From positions 62,001-126,000 of the forward strand of contig CM060200.1 of assembly GCA_030562195.1 (NCBI GenBank): DNA of 64,000 nucleotides, written 5' to 3'. A program made the translations under genes and the position numbers. The stretch comes from Nipponacmea schrenckii (Eukaryota; Mollusca; Gastropoda; Lottiidae). Positions 36,101 through 48,114 of the stretch are shown here, piece by piece. The notes under the pieces were generated by a model, which searched no databases, was not told where the DNA came from, and saw nothing but the letters and a program-made list of their open reading frames with translations. Every line of letters begins with the position of its first letter. Position 1 is the first letter of the stretch.

Positions 36101-38582
36101 TTCTAAGACAGGTTTAAAATAAATTCTCTCTTCAGTTGTTTTATTATTGACTACTGCTGTATTTTATTAGATAATAAAATATTTCTTGTGTGCATGGCCT
36201 TTACTATTACAGCTTTTTCTATCTCTTTTCTTCCGTTGGGTTGTTTCTAGACCCCCCCCTCTCCTCGTCTCCTGGCCAACCTCAATCTATAAACACCAAT
36301 ACACATACACTGTTTGGTTTATCTTTATATTTCTAAATATGATTTTAGTTTGATGTGTTCAGCACTAATAAAAAAAAATTGGGAGTCTGTTAAAAATTCT
36401 CTGTACAGAATTTTTTCAAAAATTTTTGTAAATATGTACAGATAATTTTAGTTGCTCATTTTAATTTAAAACATGACTGGCAAAAATAGAGAAATCATAA
36501 TCCCTGAGACTCCTTCACTTGGAAGAAATTAATTTACATTATCAAACTATCTTCTTGAGTCTAAAAGATTTTTTCGTCTTTTTAACAGAAATTTGAAATC
36601 CAGTGTATGTGTGTTGGGTTAGTTTAATAAATGCATGTTGGAATGGTTTTGATGGTAGAAGATTATAGAAAACATACATCATTATATTAATACTCCCACA
36701 GATCTCATCTCAATCTACTTTATATTTAAACTGACTTCACTATTAAATACACAACAGGAGACAACTATATTTTACAAGGATAGCAACTTAGGTTCACTAA
36801 GCCGTCGTGACAGGGATCCTTTCTACCAGCTGGTCTGTAGTGTATATTTAGAATAACCAAACTGAACTATTATATAACTAGTGTCTGGTATCACAAAATT
36901 TATATCAATACAACTACTTGAAGTGATTATACAACAGTTTACTGTTTTCTAAAACATGATTCAATGGCTCAGTGTTTATAGATCTTGTCTTCATGGATTT
37001 CTGTTCTTTCTGGACACAAGATGGTGTGGATATAGATATATATGATAAAGTGTTATTAAAGCTATGAGTATTGTTTGAAGTGTGTAATTATTCATTAGTT
37101 ATATGATTTATTATTGATCAGAACTTGTTAAGTTGTTTTTTGTTTAAATTAGAACTAAATGACTTTATCTAACTGTGATACAAATCTCTAAAGAGGTGCC
37201 ATATTTTAATTTTTTATATTTTTATCAGTGATTTGTCTTCTATTTGTTTTATATTTGTTTTATATTTGTTTTTTATCTTCTATTTTACTGCAAAATATCT
37301 CAACCAAATAAAGTATGCTGAAATGATGACATTCCGTCCAAATTGTTAGAAATGTTGTTTTTTATGCAAATTAATCCAAATGAATATTTTTTATTAATTG
37401 TTGTGCTGTTTTTTTGTTGATTAAAATTAAAAATTAACCTGTATTTGTTTTTCTGTTGACCTTGGTGATTTTGGTCAAAGGTCAAAGGTCTCACATGGAT
37501 GAAAATGTTAGTGGTTCAATAACTGTAAACTCAGTGTTGTTCAGGTTGTGGATGTTTTAGATTCAGCATCCACTGATTTATCTGAACTTCTCTTGGTTTT
37601 ATTTTTTTACTTTAAATCTTATTTTCTTTATCTGTTCCATTAGAAACAAACCCTCTCTTTTACAATACGACTATGATCTGGCCTCACATAAGAAATGTGA
37701 TAAATTGTGTTAAATATAAACTGATTTGATCTTTCTGTTTTTCAGTGAAGGTTCTACAAGTATGGAAGTTTTAAAATTTGAAAAACAGCAATTAGATAAA
37801 CAGGTTTATTTTTATTTTATTTGATGTTATTTCTTACTGAATACAGTGTTTCAGATATACAACCAACAAAGTTAGTGATGAGGAGGTTACCTTAACTACA
37901 GGGCTTTAACAAAATACATAATTTAGTTAAGGAACTGACTTACCTGTTACAGTTTTAAACCAAATTGAATTTATTTTACCATGTTGTTGTTCATATAGTA
38001 CTATTTCTTGTATCAATTTATTATTGAAATCTGGTGTCTAAGTCCTGGATTGTGTTTTTTAGATTGATGCTTTAAAAGACAGTTTAACAGAACTACAAAC
38101 ACAGACTCTAAAACAGAAGAGTTCCTTATTACAAGAGAAGGCTGAATTACAACAGAAATATTTACGTGAAGGCGGAATGAATGCTATAAAAGGTGGTTTA
38201 ATTTATCAGGGTTTTTAGAGTTTTCTAGGGGATTTGTAAAGTTCTATAATAACTATACAGATTTCATTCTGAGCTCAGAAAACTACCATTGTTCTCAATA
38301 TAGATCCTTGTTACTTGGAGTAATCATGTTAGATATTTAGTTGTATGGCCCAGAGTTTTAAATCAATATTATAAATCTAGACTTGTTCTGTTATAAGTTG
38401 TCTGTGGAAATATTTATGATGCTCTCAGATATCTTTCTTTCCTTCTTTAAACTATCATTTATATTTGATATATTTCAGAATATTTGTTACTGTTACAAAA
38501 AGAAATTCCAGCATTTTCCCAGGAAGCTGTTCAACTCACGAAAGTTGGAGAAATCCAGAAAGCACAGACCATTTTACCATAA
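27168..38582 (+). CDS. CC2D1: CC2D1A/CC2D1B (Lgd) orthologue
   Basis: Family members bind ESCRT-III (CHMP4/Shrub) and control endosomal sorting, including Notch traffic. Exons: 27168-27236, 27839-27959, 28206-28309, 28422-28639, 28862-28939, 29133-29248, 29642-29720, 30055-30174, 30472-30620, 30706-30778, 30922-31194, 31586-31725, 32091-32147, 32468-32599, 32815-32873, 33045-33161, 33492-33565, 33793-33848, optional 34406-34453, 34510-34626, 34858-34948, 35276-35416, 35729-35740, 36024-36040, 37746-37803, 38063-38192, 38479-38582; about 900 residues. An acidic N-terminus (MEDEIYGSDDDGDLEAELAE) is followed by DM14 repeats (SRRDQYKQAALKSKHN; EQRLEKYKSTEAQAK...QYQEAIRAHKAGRAVD; RERYEEFKTCALNAKK), a C2 domain (YVTYDFPFPT to WLVIDQFLRT) and a C-terminal coiled coil. 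Only three DM14 repeats are visible; vertebrates have four. Two homopolymer runs (28614-28620, 34540-34543) each have one base too many for the phases to agree. Confidence 0.95.
31940..32075. repeat. Short array in the CC2D1 intron before exon 13
   Basis: Five or so imperfect copies of a roughly 20-30 bp motif, gggcaatatgagatatat, lie just upstream of the acceptor at 32090. The copies contain no exon sequence. Confidence 0.75.
34005..34325. repeat. AT-only 19-20 bp array in a CC2D1 intron
   Basis: Tandem taatatataatgttatata units, about 16 copies, almost entirely A and T. They sit in the intron within the C2-domain coding region, just before the optional 48-nt exon. Confidence 0.93.
34406..34453 (+). 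CDS. CC2D1: Optional 48-nt exon in the CC2D1 C2 domain
   Basis: A 16-codon segment (SMIRKKIKRNDSEDFK) lies between the acceptor ctaattatttag and a GTATAA donor. It is phase-neutral (0/0), so it can be included or skipped. The sequence resembles the lysine-rich loop followed by NTDSPEFK in vertebrate C2 domains. Without it, the C2 loop would be about ten residues short. Confidence 0.5.
35729..36040 (+). CDS. CC2D1: Two consecutive CC2D1 microexons (12 and 17 nt)
   Basis: Exon 35729-35740 (AGTCATGTACAA, SHVQ) follows ttcttcttttccag and precedes gtaaga. Exon 36024-36040 (CCAACAAAACCAAAGAA) follows tctttcctttcag and precedes gtaagt. Together they link the exon ending 35416 (phase 0) to the exon at 37746 (phase 2) without a frame break. 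They encode a lysine-rich linker between the C2 domain and the coiled coil. Confidence 0.75.
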
Positions 38583-38595
38583 GTCTAACAAAGAT

Positions 38596-38998
38596 AATGA
38601 ATTCACTTTAGTAATGTCTTTCACTTCTAGTAAAGTCTTTCACTTCTAGTAATGTCTTTCACTTCTAGTAATCTTTCACTTCTAGTAAAGTCTTTCACTT
38701 CTAGTAATGTCTTTCACTTCTAGTAAAGTCTTTCACTTCTAGTAAAGTCTTTCACTTCTAGTAAAGTCTTTCACTTCTAGTAAAGTCTTTCACTTCTAGT
38801 AAAGTCTTTCACTTCTAGTAAAGTCTTTCACTTCTAGTAATGTCTTTCACTTCTAGTAATGTAATTCACTTCTAGTAATGTAATTCACTTCTAGTAAGTC
38901 TTTCACTTCTAGTAATGTCTTTCACTTCTAGTAAAGTCTTTCACTTCTAGTAATGTCTTTCACTTCTAGTAATGTCTTTTTTTCTAGTAAAGGCTACT
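38596..38998. repeat. 19-bp array in the CC2D1 3' UTR, about 21 copies
   Basis: Units of ttcacttctagtaaagtct (or ...taatgtct) begin 14 bp after the CC2D1 stop codon. Each includes tttcacttctag, which resembles a 3' splice site. The transcript would carry the array in its 3' UTR unless it is spliced out; a later acceptor-like ataatttcag lies at about 39060. Confidence 0.93.
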
Positions 38999-39850
38999 AG
39001 TAAAGTCTCTACTACTCGAGTCATTAATAAAACTAAGTTTTATATTTTTTATAATTTCAGCTGGCAGTCTTCAGATCTAAATTCCCTAACATCTAGAGTT
39101 ATAAACTCTATATTGATAATCTTCATAGTGATCCAAGTTTCCTGACATTTTGAGTTGTGTATGAAATGATAACTATCTAGTGATAACCTTCATAGTGATT
39201 ATCTTCATAGTGATAAACTATCTGATGATAAACTGATAACTATCTAGTGATAAACTACCTAGTGATAAATTGATAATCTGATTAAAACTGGATTTAAATC
39301 TCTATATAAAACTATATTTATCAGAGTGGAGTTCAGATTATAGATGGTAAAATAGACTGTTCAGATTCACTCTAGTTTTACAACAATTACACAGTATAAA
39401 GAAGGGGTGCACATGATTATAGTCATAGTTTAGCCACTAGTAACAGTACCAAAACACCAATTGTAATTTAGTTAATGACTTCCAGAGATGATAAGAGATA
39501 ATCACCGTTTGAAACTAGATCTTAGATATATTATATATTATATAATATGTAAATAAAGGTTGAGAATTTCCTGCTGTGGTTGTTACTATAAATATTGATG
39601 TTTATAAATTATTATACATGTAAATAAAATAACAATGAAATAAGGCTATTTATTGAAATAAAGTTGTTTTTCTGCTGTAAATTTATGTATTATGTTATGT
39701 TAATATTACACTATGTTATGTTAATATTACACTATGTTATGTTAATATGAAACTATGTTATGTTATTATTACACTCTATGTTATGTTACCTTTTGTTATG
39801 TATATTGATGTATCTTACAATCTAATAAAAATATAGTTCTAGATATTTTG
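38999..39850 (+). terminator. CC2D1 3' UTR and polyadenylation candidates
   Basis: Non-coding sequence with AATAAA hexamers at 39552, 39623, 39657 and 39824. The region also has short repeats (atctagtgataaac at about 39170-39260 and ttatgttaatattacactatg at 39690-39780). The used poly(A) site cannot be told from sequence. Confidence 0.5.
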
Positions 39851-42011
39851 TTTTGTTTATTTACTATGGGCTTCTTCACTGGTTCTATGAGGTGCTATAT
39901 GGCCCATTATGGTGCCGATGCCACTTAATACATTTCATATTTATTTTCCCACTTGCGTTATGATCTGAAGACATTGATAATAAAGGAAGGTTCACCATTC
40001 CACCAATCAAATGATAAACAGGGTTTATAATGATTGACAAAAAATTTCAGTAGGTACCAAGTTGGATTGTCATCTGTTGTCTGATTAGTTGTCGTGGGTT
40101 CAGATCCCCGGTAAGATAATACGGGCAGTGTTTCGTCGAGTCAGCTTGCATAGTATAGTAAATCCTGTTTTTTTTTGTATTCGAGAAATTTATTAAGTCT
40201 TAATAACCGAGAATCAATGTTAAACCAGTAGTTCTGTGTGATAATCGAAGCTACTAGATATTAAAACCGATCATAAGAGATGAATAGATCGATATAGACT
40301 GATTGATTGATTAACTATAGTCGAGGGTCGTCGTGAAGGTGATCAATATAATAGTCTTTTTATGCTTGTTGATATTTTTATAATGACTCGGATAGTATAC
40401 ACAGTTTAAACGGTGTCCAGGTCGATTGGATTTTAATTTCTTGTTTTCAGGAATACATGCTTTAGATCAATAAAAGAGTTATATTATGAACAACACTCGT
40501 ATAGCCTGATATAAAAGACAGATAAAACAGTTACCGGTGGTTATTAACATTGATAATATATACACTATATAAACGGTGAGTCTGTTGAAGTTTTATTTAT
40601 CTTATTATAAGGAATATGGCTTCTATAGTTGGGTGTCGTAATACATTGTCAGAAAATATACAGGTACACGGGGTTTAAAATGTTATGTATCGAGATGGAT
40701 TGTGTATTGAAAAAGAAATGTAGATTATGTTGGACTGTTGGACTTCAGGATAAATTCTGATGTTAATGATTGATAACGCTGTATATCAGGTGTATTATAA
40801 TACCCTTTCGCATGAATATTGGAATAATATAGATATAGATAGTAAGTTACGGAATATAACCCACACCCATTACAACTGTTGTTTCTATAAATTATAAAAT
40901 CAAGTATAGATATTACAATAGTGTTATCAGTAAACGACAAGTCTATCTTATCAATAACCAGTTGCTAGGTACGCTACTATATTTTATATTTAACTATCGT
41001 GGTATATTGAACTAACACGGGTACCTACTTGAATAATACACCTCTATAATAGGTAGGGTCATAACAGTTCACCTTGTTGTAACCCGGTATTATTGGTATA
41101 AATAGATCATGGATGATAAGATTGCGATATAATACAGGTAAAATATGAAAGAATAATAATTGTTTTAATCAGATATAATTTGGGACACACGTTTCCTTCT
41201 TTACGAACATACTCTATACAAATCTTACAATGAAACAGAAAAAGGTTTGACAAGTAGTTTCAGCGACTGAGACAGCAAACAGTGCTTTATAGAGTCGTCC
41301 TTGTGTCGGTTTTTCCTTCCCTAATAATTTACATATCCCTTGTAGAAACAACGTCTGTTGTAGATTACCAAGTATATTGTTGCCCTCTACAGCCTCACCA
41401 AGATAAACTTAGTGGTTCGCCTAGAGAAAGTTACCCAGTGCTTCCAGCGAGTCGCCTTTAGCTATTATTAGTGTTTTAATCTATTTTGGGGCCGACTAAA
41501 TTACTCTTATTCTAATCTTGTTTAATTCGGCCAGACAATATTGTCGCTAATCTAATAGAAGTAATCAATCAGTTCATTATCGATCTCAAGTGGGTAGGGT
41601 TAAAGATTAATCATTTAATTATTGGTTAGAATCAGAAGTTCACGATATTTTATATATAGTTCTTTAACTTGAAACGAAAAGGGTTAATAGATTATATAAA
41701 TCTTAATACAAATCATATCCAGAAATAATTACCGATAAAAATTTATACAAATATCGTTGATTGAAAACAATCTGCGACTGTTAAATAGTTATTGATAGAG
41801 GGGGATAATCCTGACTGGTCGGCGACTGTGTAATTATTCTATCGTCTCGTTGCCACTGGATTAGAGAAAATATGACGTAAAACTCCGTATCATTAATTTA
41901 TATATCTGCTAGTACCCTAGACATTATATTGCCTACTTATCTCAAATTGTTGCACTGATAATTATGTTGTTTCCAGTTTGGAAGTAAAAATCAGAAATTA
42001 TTTCTCAGAAG
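39851..42011. other. Intergenic region between CC2D1 and the ANKRD66-like gene
   Basis: No confident gene. At 40616 a short plus-strand open segment (MASIVGCRNTLSENIQ, then gtacac) could be a 5' exon but does not join the next gene in frame. A TATAAA lies near 40567. GGGTTCAGATCCCCGG near 40098 is B-box-like, hinting at a decayed tRNA-derived element. The acceptor ttgtttccag at about 41977, just before the ANKRD66-like start codon, suggests an untranslated upstream exon somewhere in this stretch. Confidence 0.45.
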
Positions 42012-43090
42012 ATGGCTGGTTTAGAAATTCACGAAGCGGCGGCTACTGGAGATCACGAGGCACTTGAAGATTATCTTAAGACTAAAAAGTTTAACGTGAA
42101 TCTGAAAGATGTAGAATTTCATAATAAAACAGCTCTACATTGGGCCTGTTCTAAAGGTAGGAACGTGGAGTATATTTTATTCACATAAAATAGAAATAAT
42201 AACAGGGCTTTACCGTTAACCCACTCCATATTTTATTGCCTAGCTAGTATTCCCCTTATCCATTTAAAGGATGGCTTTAATGATAAAACTTTGATAGAAT
42301 ATAATAATATATCTTGTGCTTTTCTTAGCATATACATACTACGAAATCGATATTTCATAATCCCGATCAAGCACTGTTTAAAAATGGCTATCACAACAGT
42401 AATATACCATAATTTTAAGAATCTAGTGTTAACATTATAGGGTATTCAGAATGCGTCAGAATATTGTTAGATTATGGAGCTAAAGGAACAAGTCGAACTG
42501 ATGAAGGTTGGACACCAGCACATTGTGCTGCCGAGGCTGGTCGAACTGCCGCTCTCAGAGCTCTACATACAGCCAATGTTCCAGTAAATAGGAAAGATAA
42601 ATATGGTGATAAACCCAGACGAATTGCATTATTTATGGTCATTCTGAAACAGTCAAATATCTAGCACAGTAAGTATCAGAACAGATCACCTGTACGACAA
42701 AAGGGATAAATAGGGATCAAGGTGGACATAATAGATTACTAGATTTAAAAAATCTAAAATCCCAGCCCCAGAAACCGTCTGTGTATAATATATTTCAGAA
42801 CCCGAAACAGTATCAACTCAATAAGAGAACCCGAAACAGCTACCAGCAGAAATGACTGTTAATTAGTCTTCGACTCGTTACTATTAGAGACATTTGATTG
42901 TGATTTTGGGTAATAATTATGTTTTGTTTGTACTGGTTTGAATATTTTTGTTATTTATTTCAGAGCGGAAGCAGAAATTGTATCTAGAAGAAAAGAAGGT
43001 TGTACCAGTGATGACTCGGACTCTGGTGATGATGATGATAACGATGATGATGATGGTGATGACGTTAAAGCAGGAAAACCTGAACCTTGA
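42012..43090 (+). CDS. ANKRD66: Small ankyrin-repeat protein, ANKRD66-like
   Basis: Three coding exons (42012-42156, 42441-42668, 42964-43090) give about 167 residues. The N-terminus MAGLEIHEAAATGDHEALED begins an ankyrin stack. Repeats are visible as NKTALHWACSKGYSECVRIL, EGWTPAHCAAEAGRTAALRA and DKPRRIALF. The end is a short acidic tail rich in D. Length, repeat number and WTPAHCAAEAG fit vertebrate ANKRD66, whose function is not established. In exon 2 the run at 42632-42634 (TTT) appears one T short: as given the frame shifts to MVILKQSNI and stops. One more T restores the GHSETVKYLAQ-type repeat end and makes the exon phase (2) match exon 3. It is likely a sequencing error, not a pseudogene. 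Confidence 0.8.
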
Positions 43091-43164
43091 GTCAGTTTTT
43101 ACAATTTCTGACCACAGAAAACGTGTCCCAAATGCTATTGGTCTAATCATACGCAAGCTCCCCG

Positions 43165-43355
43165 ATAGTGACAATGTGAATTGTCGAAACGTTGTGTAGA
43201 GCAAACCCAGTATACAATATGAATTGACGACGACAATGAAAAATGTTGAAACGTTTCAGTGCTATTATCATTGTTTAGTCGTTTCCCATACAACAGGCCT
43301 TCTACTGTGTTAAAATGTAAATTGTTGAAACGTTGTGAAATACAGGCTATGTATT
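43165..43355. repeat. Three near-copies of an attgtcgaaacgttgtg motif
   Basis: The strings gaattgtcgaaacgttgtg (about 43178), aaatgttgaaacgtttcag (about 43240) and aaattgttgaaacgttgtg (about 43319) lie in the presumed 3' UTR of the ankyrin gene. The GAAACGTTG core is common in tails of dispersed animal elements. A related ctgaagacgac...aaacgttg string lies near 51957-51992. The origin is uncertain. Confidence 0.5.
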
Positions 43356-43764
43356 ATAAATAGTGTTTGAGTATAACAGGAAGTACATGTCGATAAATAC
43401 AGAAGAGGGGGGGGGGATGGGGATAATATCCTGAACCCGGCTTATAACTCGTTTACCCTGCCCTGAATGAAGACAAAAACAGCCATGTAAACACAGATAA
43501 ACACACAGTAAGAAGACAACATAGCAAGATCTGTGTACATGTAAAGTGTTTCAATGTTGACATCTTACACTTGGGGTGTCAAACGAGTACAATCTTTTTC
43601 CTCCAATATACATGACATTTTTTCAACCCCTCTGATAGGTTAGCCTGACCCCGAGTCGGGAAAGTTACACATCAAGCTTGCTATGTTAATATTAGATCAA
43701 TGTGGTATATCTAAATTAAACATAAATCAATAAAACAGTTAAATTGTTTTAAACAATAACTCAT

Positions 43765-44115
43765 CCCCCTGATGATCAATCTTCACCAACACAACTTTAG
43801 AGACACAAAATAGGTGAGGGTTAACCCTACCACTACCCTCAACCCTCACCAACACACCTTTAGAGACACAAAAAGGTGACGGTTAACCCTACCACTACCC
43901 TCAATCTTCACCAACACACCTTTAGAGACACAAAATAGGTGAGGGTTAACACTACCACTACCCTCAACCCTCACCAACACACCTTTAGAGACACAAAAAG
44001 GTGAGGGTTAACCCTACCACTACCCTCAACCCTCACCAACACACATTTAGAGACACAAAATAGGTGAGGGTTAACACTACCACTACCCTCAACCCTCACC
44101 AACACACCTTTATTG
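43765..44115. repeat. About 65-bp tandem repeat, 5 copies
   Basis: Units carry caacacacctttagagacac, aaaaaggtgagggttaaccc and taccactaccctcaaccctc. Copies alternate between aaaatagg and aaaaagg forms. The array has inverted complementary parts (gagggttaaccct versus accctcaaccctc), so each unit could fold. Confidence 0.9.
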
Positions 44116-44659
44116 GAGTAAAAAAGGAACATGAGTTAAATGTGGATAACGTATGATGTGTTGAAGGAGTATTCTGGCCAGCGAGTCTTCTGTTGTATCA
44201 AAGATATATTCGCAGACTTAAAAGCTTTGTCGCTTCTCGCTTCGGAACCAGTTAAAGACAAAAAGATGTTGATAATATAACGAGAGAAAGAAATATAACA
44301 ATTTATTTATCGAAGAATATTCCCTACACCATTTTACACATTGCTATTTATCTAATTACCTGTTTATACAATATATCTATGTGTGTGTTTTTGCTAAAAA
44401 TGCAAAATTATATTCAGACTGACCTGCTTTTCTAAACATCCATCGCTAAGCGAAGCATTTATATCGAGAAATAAACCGAATATTAACGGACGTAGATTTC
44501 AACAAATAAAGCACGAGCAACTAATTCAAACTCAGATGGCATCTTGTATAGTTTATACTATTCTTACTTCCTTTAAATCATAAAATACTTTCTCATATAT
44601 TTATAAATTGTCCTCGGATGAAAGAAAATAACGTGACTCAATTAAACCGCTGGATATAT
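44116..44659. other. No gene seen
   Basis: Sequence between the 65-bp array and the last exon of the Reeler gene. It would hold that gene's 3' UTR on the minus strand. No ORF or family match is visible. Confidence 0.4.
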
Positions 44660-46010
44660 TCACATAGATTGTTTCACCAAGCAGTAGGTTACTAAAATAG
44701 TCATCAATTCATATACTGTATATTTCCGAGTACTAGCCGCACTATAAACACCGCTATATGCTACACCGTCTACAGGGAATATCGGAAACACGGTTGATTG
44801 AATACATTTAGGTGTGTCTCTTGATTGAAGGTCGACCAGTATATCCGAGACTACATTAATCCAAAACGTTCTCGTATCTTTTACTATAGTTGCCCTGTAA
44901 AACAAGACTAGTATTTACTCGAATTTCATTTTATTTCATTAGATTTAAACTGTGTTATTGAAATTCTGTTGAAAGCCAAGGTGTATAGTAACAACACGGA
45001 ATTTATTATAATAATCTAAAGTACTTCCTGTACTATACATACCGTATTATAACATGACCGGCAGAATGAACCGGCGCCGTCCAATAAACAAACTTGGTTC
45101 TTTTTTGGGAGTCGGAATTATGTGTGACTGCAGACTACAAAACATAATTTACATTCTAAATTTAGATCGAAAGATTTTTTAATGCATGTAGAGAAGAGTG
45201 AAGGAAGGAGAGGGAACCCTCTTTTCTCGTTAATCTAGTCGAAATTCTTTACATGGAATCTTTCTGTCTGTAGCAATATAAACCAACAACCATGTACACC
45301 CGTCCTGTAGTTTATCAGGTTTATGTTATTTAATGATGACGATATCTGAAATCTGTATATATATTTATATAATTAATAAGAAAAATGAACAATAATTTGA
45401 TCCAGACAACAGTAAGACTTACGTGAACTTTTCCAAAACAATGTGAAGTTGTTATGTCATTATCATTAGCGGTAAAAACTCCGATCACTTCCGATCCGTT
45501 AACCTTACAGCCGATACCTCTAGCCTGCATCAATATTCCTTTAAAATAATGACCCTTCTTCGCCTCGATTATCACTGTAATTTAACATAACAACATATTT
45601 TATCAACAGTTTCGTACACAACAACCGTAATAAATATCTTCATACAAAAACTAGAAATCAGAAAGAGGTAAATAAGATTTATAATTGTCTCAATATTAAA
45701 ATGTTTATCTTTAAAATCCGATTAGAAAGGATCCAGAAACTGTCATGTTTCTATCAGGATGCGACCCGCTGTGCTGCGGAAAATAATAGACCCTACCTTT
45801 AACTGTTTCACCGGGGGAATATGTTTTCTTCGGTAGTATTATTCTGTAGGGTGGTGACGATCCTTGGGGTGGTGCAGAATGACCCGAGGGAAACATCGAC
45901 CCACACGCCGAGTCGGGTGCCCCACCAGGATACCCGTTACCATAGTAACAGGTGCTGAGTATCACCACGATGATGTAAACAATAGAACCCTGAAATAAAA
46001 TAATCATCAT
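44660..46010 (-). CDS. Secreted Reeler-domain protein
   Basis: Four minus-strand coding exons (45797-46010, 45423-45574, 45043-45134, 44660-44894) join in phase to about 230 residues. An N-terminal hydrophobic segment (SIVYIIVVILSTCYYGNGYP) looks like a signal peptide. The Reeler fold follows: GGAPDSACGSMFPSGHS, SPGETVK, KGHYFKGILMQAR, a spaced cysteine pair, THNSDSQKRTKFVYWTAP, and ATIVKDTRTFWINVVSD. The single-domain layout resembles Reeler-containing putative defence proteins of invertebrates, not full reelin or ferric-chelate reductase-like proteins, but the C-terminus (YTVYELMTILVTYCLV) is mildly hydrophobic. The start at 46010 is the first ATG. An acceptor-like tttatttcag overlaps it (about 45991), so an upstream exon could supply another start. 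Confidence 0.88.
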
Positions 46011-46254
46011 TTTAACTTAATCTTTTAACACATCATTCGGATACTTTAGTACCAGAAAAACCTGGTTTAGAAACTAGGCTTGGTTTCCAAAACTCAAAAC
46101 AAAGTGATTAAAATCACTGAGGGTTAGGTTGGATTAGGCTACCTAGCTTTACCCGATTCTCTTATATCGAAAATTAGTGCCTATTCTACTCAACACTCAA
46201 TCTAACTGAAAATACAACATGGTGGCAACTGTGATTTCCCAGTACTCGGTTAAC

Positions 46255-46548
46255 TCGGGTTAAACTTAATCCAAAGATTGATCAGATTCTTCAAGTTCAG
46301 ATGATGAAATCCTTCCAGCCGAGTCTCTAACTGAGCAAACCCCCATCGCTGTTACCGATGATTTGACAGTCGCTGGTTAGCTTTGTCCAAAGATTGATCA
46401 GATTCTTCTAGTTCAGATGATGAAATCCTTCCAGCCGAGTCTCTAACTGAGCAAACCCCCATCGCTGTTACCGATGATTTGACAGTCGCTGGTTAGCTTT
46501 GTCCAAAGATTGATCAGATTCTTCTAGTTCATGATTGATGTTAATCCT
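46255..46548. repeat. 117-bp tandem repeat, two copies and a partial third
   Basis: The unit begins near ctttgtccaaagattgatca and runs through ccttccagccgagtctctaa and ttaccgatgatttgacagtc. The first two copies are almost identical; the third breaks off after about 45 bp. It lies upstream of the Reeler gene. Confidence 0.9.
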
Positions 46549-47440
46549 TCTCAGCCGATTCTCTATATCTGGAAATATTCCCGTATAAAACCAAAATCTG
46601 GAAACACTCCGAATATCCAAAGACAAATCCAATCCAGTATTTCACAGCAAGTCTCGCTTTATCTTAAATGAAAATTTGCAGAAATATGTTAGACTTATTC
46701 AAGTCTGATTTTCGATTTGCCAGTGTTAGTTTTACTTTTATAAATCAATAACTGTACACCTTGAAATCATCGATATGAAAGTATCAGAAATCAAAACCTG
46801 ATTATCCCAGGGTTCAATACTGTGTGTCATTTCGGCTTGTCTTTGCTTGTTGTACCATTAGAAAGTCAAATATTTACCAGGGAGGAGAATTAAGAGCGCG
46901 TGGAGTTGTGGACATAATGCAGATTCCAGTCTCTATCACCCAGTGACAGAACTCAAACAGTTTTCAACATGTAACCAATGTAAGATGCTGTTGTCCAGAC
47001 TTTTCATTGTTTAAAGATATTTTTCCTTTGAAAAACGTAATCTTCTAGTTTGAATTTTAATGAGGGCAGAGATTAAACCGAATCTGAGAAACCAAATTTT
47101 TAATGCCTTTTGTATTACCTATCTAATTTATTGACCATCGAATAACAGTCGCCCCATGTTCTACAGATTGAATCTGTTTGTAATACACCTTCTCCTTCCC
47201 ACCCCACGGGCGTTGAACGGGATATAGAAATAATATAAATAGATACAAATGTATCCTATGCATATTCTAGAGTAAGAAACCCGAATTCAAATTATTTCCA
47301 ATACCCAGAGAGTTCAGTAAGTTAATCTTGCAGTAGAAACAATAAAGATATTTTGTTGATATTTACCCGAGAGAGGAGTTTTTTACAGGTCAATATTGAT
47401 CTACAGGTAAATATTATCGACATGTCATTTCAATTATTCT
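46549..47440. other. No gene seen
   Basis: Unique-looking sequence with no supported exon on either strand. Confidence 0.4.
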
Positions 47441-47995
47441 ACACCTTCATCATCTTCCTTCAGTCAGAGGTTTCATTTTAATCTCAGTTGTCATCCCTAC
47501 GTCTTGTCTTCCTTCAGTCAGAGGTTTCATTTTAATCTCAGTTGTTATCCCTACGTCTTGTTTACCTTCAGTCAGAGGTTTCATTTTAATCTCAGTTGTC
47601 ATCTCTACGTCTTGTTTACCTTCAGTCAGAGGTTTCATTTTAATCTCAGTTGTCATCCCTACGTCTTGTTTACCTTCAGTCAGAGGTTTCATTTTAATCT
47701 CAGTTGTCATCTCTACGTCTTGTTTACCTTCAGTCAGAGGTTTCATTTTAATCTCAGTTGTCATCCCTACGTCTTGTTTACCTTCAGTTAGAGGTTTCAT
47801 TTTAATCTCAGTTGTCATCCCTACGTCTTGTTTTCCTTCAGTCAGAGGTTTCATTTTAATCTCAGTTGTCATCCCTACGTCTTGTCTTCCTTCAGTCAGA
47901 GGTTTCATTTTAATCTCAGTTGTTATCCCTACGTCTTGTCTTCCTTCAGTCAGAGGTTTCATTTTAATCTCAGTAGTTTGTTATACCTACGTCTT
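47441..47995. repeat. 54-bp minisatellite with 108-bp higher-order pattern, about 10 copies
   Basis: Units contain ttcagtcagaggtttcattt and taatctcagttgtcatccct. The 54-bp period leaves both strands open (minus MKPLTEGKQDVGMTTEIK, plus FSQRFHFNLSCHPYVLFT). In the middle, copies alternate between catccc and catctc, so the array has spread partly in 108-bp pairs. I see no start context, splice sites or family match to support a gene. Confidence 0.93.
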
Positions 47996-48114
47996 CCTTC
48001 GGTTATCTATTAATATACCACGATTCATTCAACAGAAGAACTAACAAGTAAGAACCGTTCCACTACCTAGGCTCAAATTGATTTGACGATATTGTTAAAT
48101 GATAAAATTTAAGC

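Noticed and set aside
42917..43204. 95-codon minus-strand ORF rich in isoleucine
   Set aside because: It is the complement of the aspartate-repeat tail of the ankyrin-repeat gene.
47450..47962. 170-codon minus-strand repetitive ORF and plus-strand ORFs in the same array
   Set aside because: Both strands are open only because the unit is 54 bp; nothing suggests coding selection.
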